Positions 62,222 through 64,000 of a stretch of DNA of 64,000 nucleotides are shown here, in pieces. Position 1 is the stretch's first letter. The number at the start of each line of letters is the position of its first letter. The stretch is taken from positions 10,999,213 to 11,063,212 of the forward strand of contig NC_092574.1 in NCBI RefSeq assembly GCF_037975245.1. The letters are read 5' to 3'. The notes beneath the pieces are model-generated. The model had not been told where the DNA came from. It did not search any database and saw nothing but the letters and a program-made list of their open reading frames with translations. Both the position numbers and the translations under genes were made by a program. Source of the stretch: Apostichopus japonicus. Its lineage: Eukaryota > Echinodermata > Holothuroidea > Aspidochirotida > Stichopodidae.

Positions 62222-64000
62222 TTCGAGAAATGTTGATCTCAGCCCCTCACTCCCACTTCAAACTAGGCCCCACTGTCCCTGTGTAGTTTATGTATACGTA
62301 AATGGGGTGGGTGGGACGGGTGAACCCTCGATCATGATGGTTTGTTTAATAAGTAACCGTTTTAATAAAGTAACCGTTAAAATGTTGAATTGGAAGCCAC
62401 CCGACGTGTAAGTTGTAATCCATAAGCCCTTGCGGGTTTCTCCCACACTTGTGGTCGCTTAAGCGTCGTAAAAATAACTGCTGATTATTTAGAGATATTT
62501 AGATATATTTCGAGTTTTATGGATGTATTTAGTAACAACGAAGTGAACAATGCTATTGTGTCACACTTGAAGTTGAAATCACGTCTTTGCTTTTGTTGTA
62601 GTGCATGGAAATCCCATATATCTATAAGAAAGATATATGTGCAAAAAGAAAAAAAAAGGAATTTCATCCATTTTAATAAGTCGATTAAAAGAAAGAAAGG
62701 ACAAACGTTTAATGTTTCTGCAACCAGCCATATATAGCAAGTATAAGGTATTATCGGTAGCAATGCAGAATAAAAAAAATTTATACCCAATAACTTCATA
62801 ATATTTATAACAACGAAACATTCCTGTAGGCTAAACCATAGAAAAATGAAAATATGAAGGAAAGAAATACAGCAACAAGTCTCGTGTAAGTAGAATAAGC
62901 TTGTTTATAATTCATTTTCATAAAATTCAATACAACAACACGTGTTTAATTAAATTGAGATCGTTTGATATATACAACAACATTGAAATTCCTTACAAAG
63001 TCACAAACAGTTGGAAATGCAAAACACAAATACATGTTGAAGGTATGTGAATGTATTGAGGTCCCTAATACTGCGAACGTAAATATTTATATATATATAT
63101 TTGTAGGTCTTCTTTACGGCAGTTTTTGATAATATTATCTTAAATTTTATATTGTATGTTACTGAGGCCTGCCTCGATGAAATTTGGGACTATAATTATG
63201 AAAATATATTAAGCTAATGTTGTTACTGTCTTTAAAGATAGTCAGTCTAGGCCCCAAAGTATAGCGCGCTATAATTGCTAGAAGTTTTCAAAAAGTACTT
63301 TTCTGGAGGTCTTTACTCTCCAAATTGGTTTCAGACAATTTTAAGGAACACACAAGATGACTGAATGTCCCAGTGAGGAAGATTTCCTCGAAGGTTGTAA
63401 TAAAAATATTTTAAGAATTTTGAGCAAGGTGACCATATTTAAATATGTAATATATTTGGGTCCCATACAGCATACCTTTAATGGTTTCATCCCATTAATG
63501 TGATTACGTACCTAGCCTTTTTTTGTTGCTGTATTATTGTGTACACAACGTGCTATTATTTGTAAAACGAACAAAGCGACATATATGCAAAAATCTAACT
63601 TTACTGCAAAAATCCATCTAGCCTATCGACGTCCTAACTTAAAGCAAAGTACCTTTTCTGTAATGCAGAAACAGTCATGCATTTGAAACCACAATATGGC
63701 AAAAGGCAGTTAGTCAAATTTTAAGATCCAGTACCGAAGCCTCATGGCTGTATTGCAATGTAACATTCTTCTTAAGATGTACGCTATTTTTCCTTACCAA
63801 GAACTTACCACGATAGCAATACCCTTTATTCACTACATAAGCATGAACTTCCCACATGTCAACTTTCAAACACCTATATACACACTTGGTAGTGAAAATT
63901 CAATTTTTCGTTGTCGATATTAATATTTGTTTGTTTTTTTCTTGTTTTTTAATATTTTATCCGTGGAGTCTGTGTACGCACTATAGTTGTTCAAATGTTT

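Larger units (their letters stand above)
53273..64000. other. Region downstream of ubinuclein, no gene recognised
   Basis: After the putative ubinuclein 3' end the 10.7 kb hold no exon chain I can assign. There are AGGCCTA-rich stretches at 55190-55500, a minisatellite, local duplications, hairpins, poly-G at about 60212 and simple TA repeats near 63087. It may be intergenic or a long intron/UTR of a gene continuing to the right. Confidence 0.5.

Overview
The window is nuclear DNA of an animal, most likely a marine invertebrate deuterostome (echinoderm-like). It is AT-rich. Coding sequence is cut into short exons with canonical GT/AG borders and long introns, non-autonomous DNA transposons are common, and there is no operon structure. 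Four conserved metazoan genes can be assembled exon by exon with consistent splice phases. The taxon is an inference: the gene set is pan-metazoan, and the frequent AGGCCTA-type words and a tRNA-headed SINE only hint at an echinoderm or relative.

Layout. (1) About 0.6-6.7 kb, minus strand: first six coding exons of cytosolic leucyl-tRNA synthetase (LARS1), continuing beyond the left edge; a 1,982-bp hAT-like element that itself holds a 771-bp hAT-like element sits in an intron. (2) 10.7-12.2 kb, minus: complete two-exon mitochondrial translation initiation factor 3 (MTIF3), with a tRNA-derived SINE about 38 nt past its stop codon. (3) 13.5-23.3 kb, plus, head to head with MTIF3: complete ten-exon GCNA/ACRC, 700 aa, with acidic disordered N-terminus, SprT-like metalloprotease, zinc ribbon and HMG-box-like tail; intron 1 carries a ~1-kb near-perfect palindrome. 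(4) 27.8-53.3 kb, plus: complete 14-exon ubinuclein (UBN1/2 family), 1,127 aa, with HUN/HRD region, conserved middle domain and a long Ser/Pro-rich exon. (5) 53.3-64 kb: no recognisable gene; minisatellite, local duplications and hairpins.

The genes do not form one pathway. LARS1 and MTIF3 serve cytosolic and mitochondrial translation; GCNA and ubinuclein act on chromatin (DNA-protein crosslink repair in germ cells; H3.3 deposition with HIRA). The adjacency is most simply chance.

The most unusual things seen are the ~1-kb palindrome in GCNA intron 1, a 94-bp triplication that copies the 3' end and 5' splice site of ubinuclein exon 6 twice into the following intron, an out-of-frame upstream ORF overlapping the ubinuclein start codon, and a series of small transposons with intact 8-bp target-site duplications. 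No bacterial-type system, CRISPR array or viral gene was seen.
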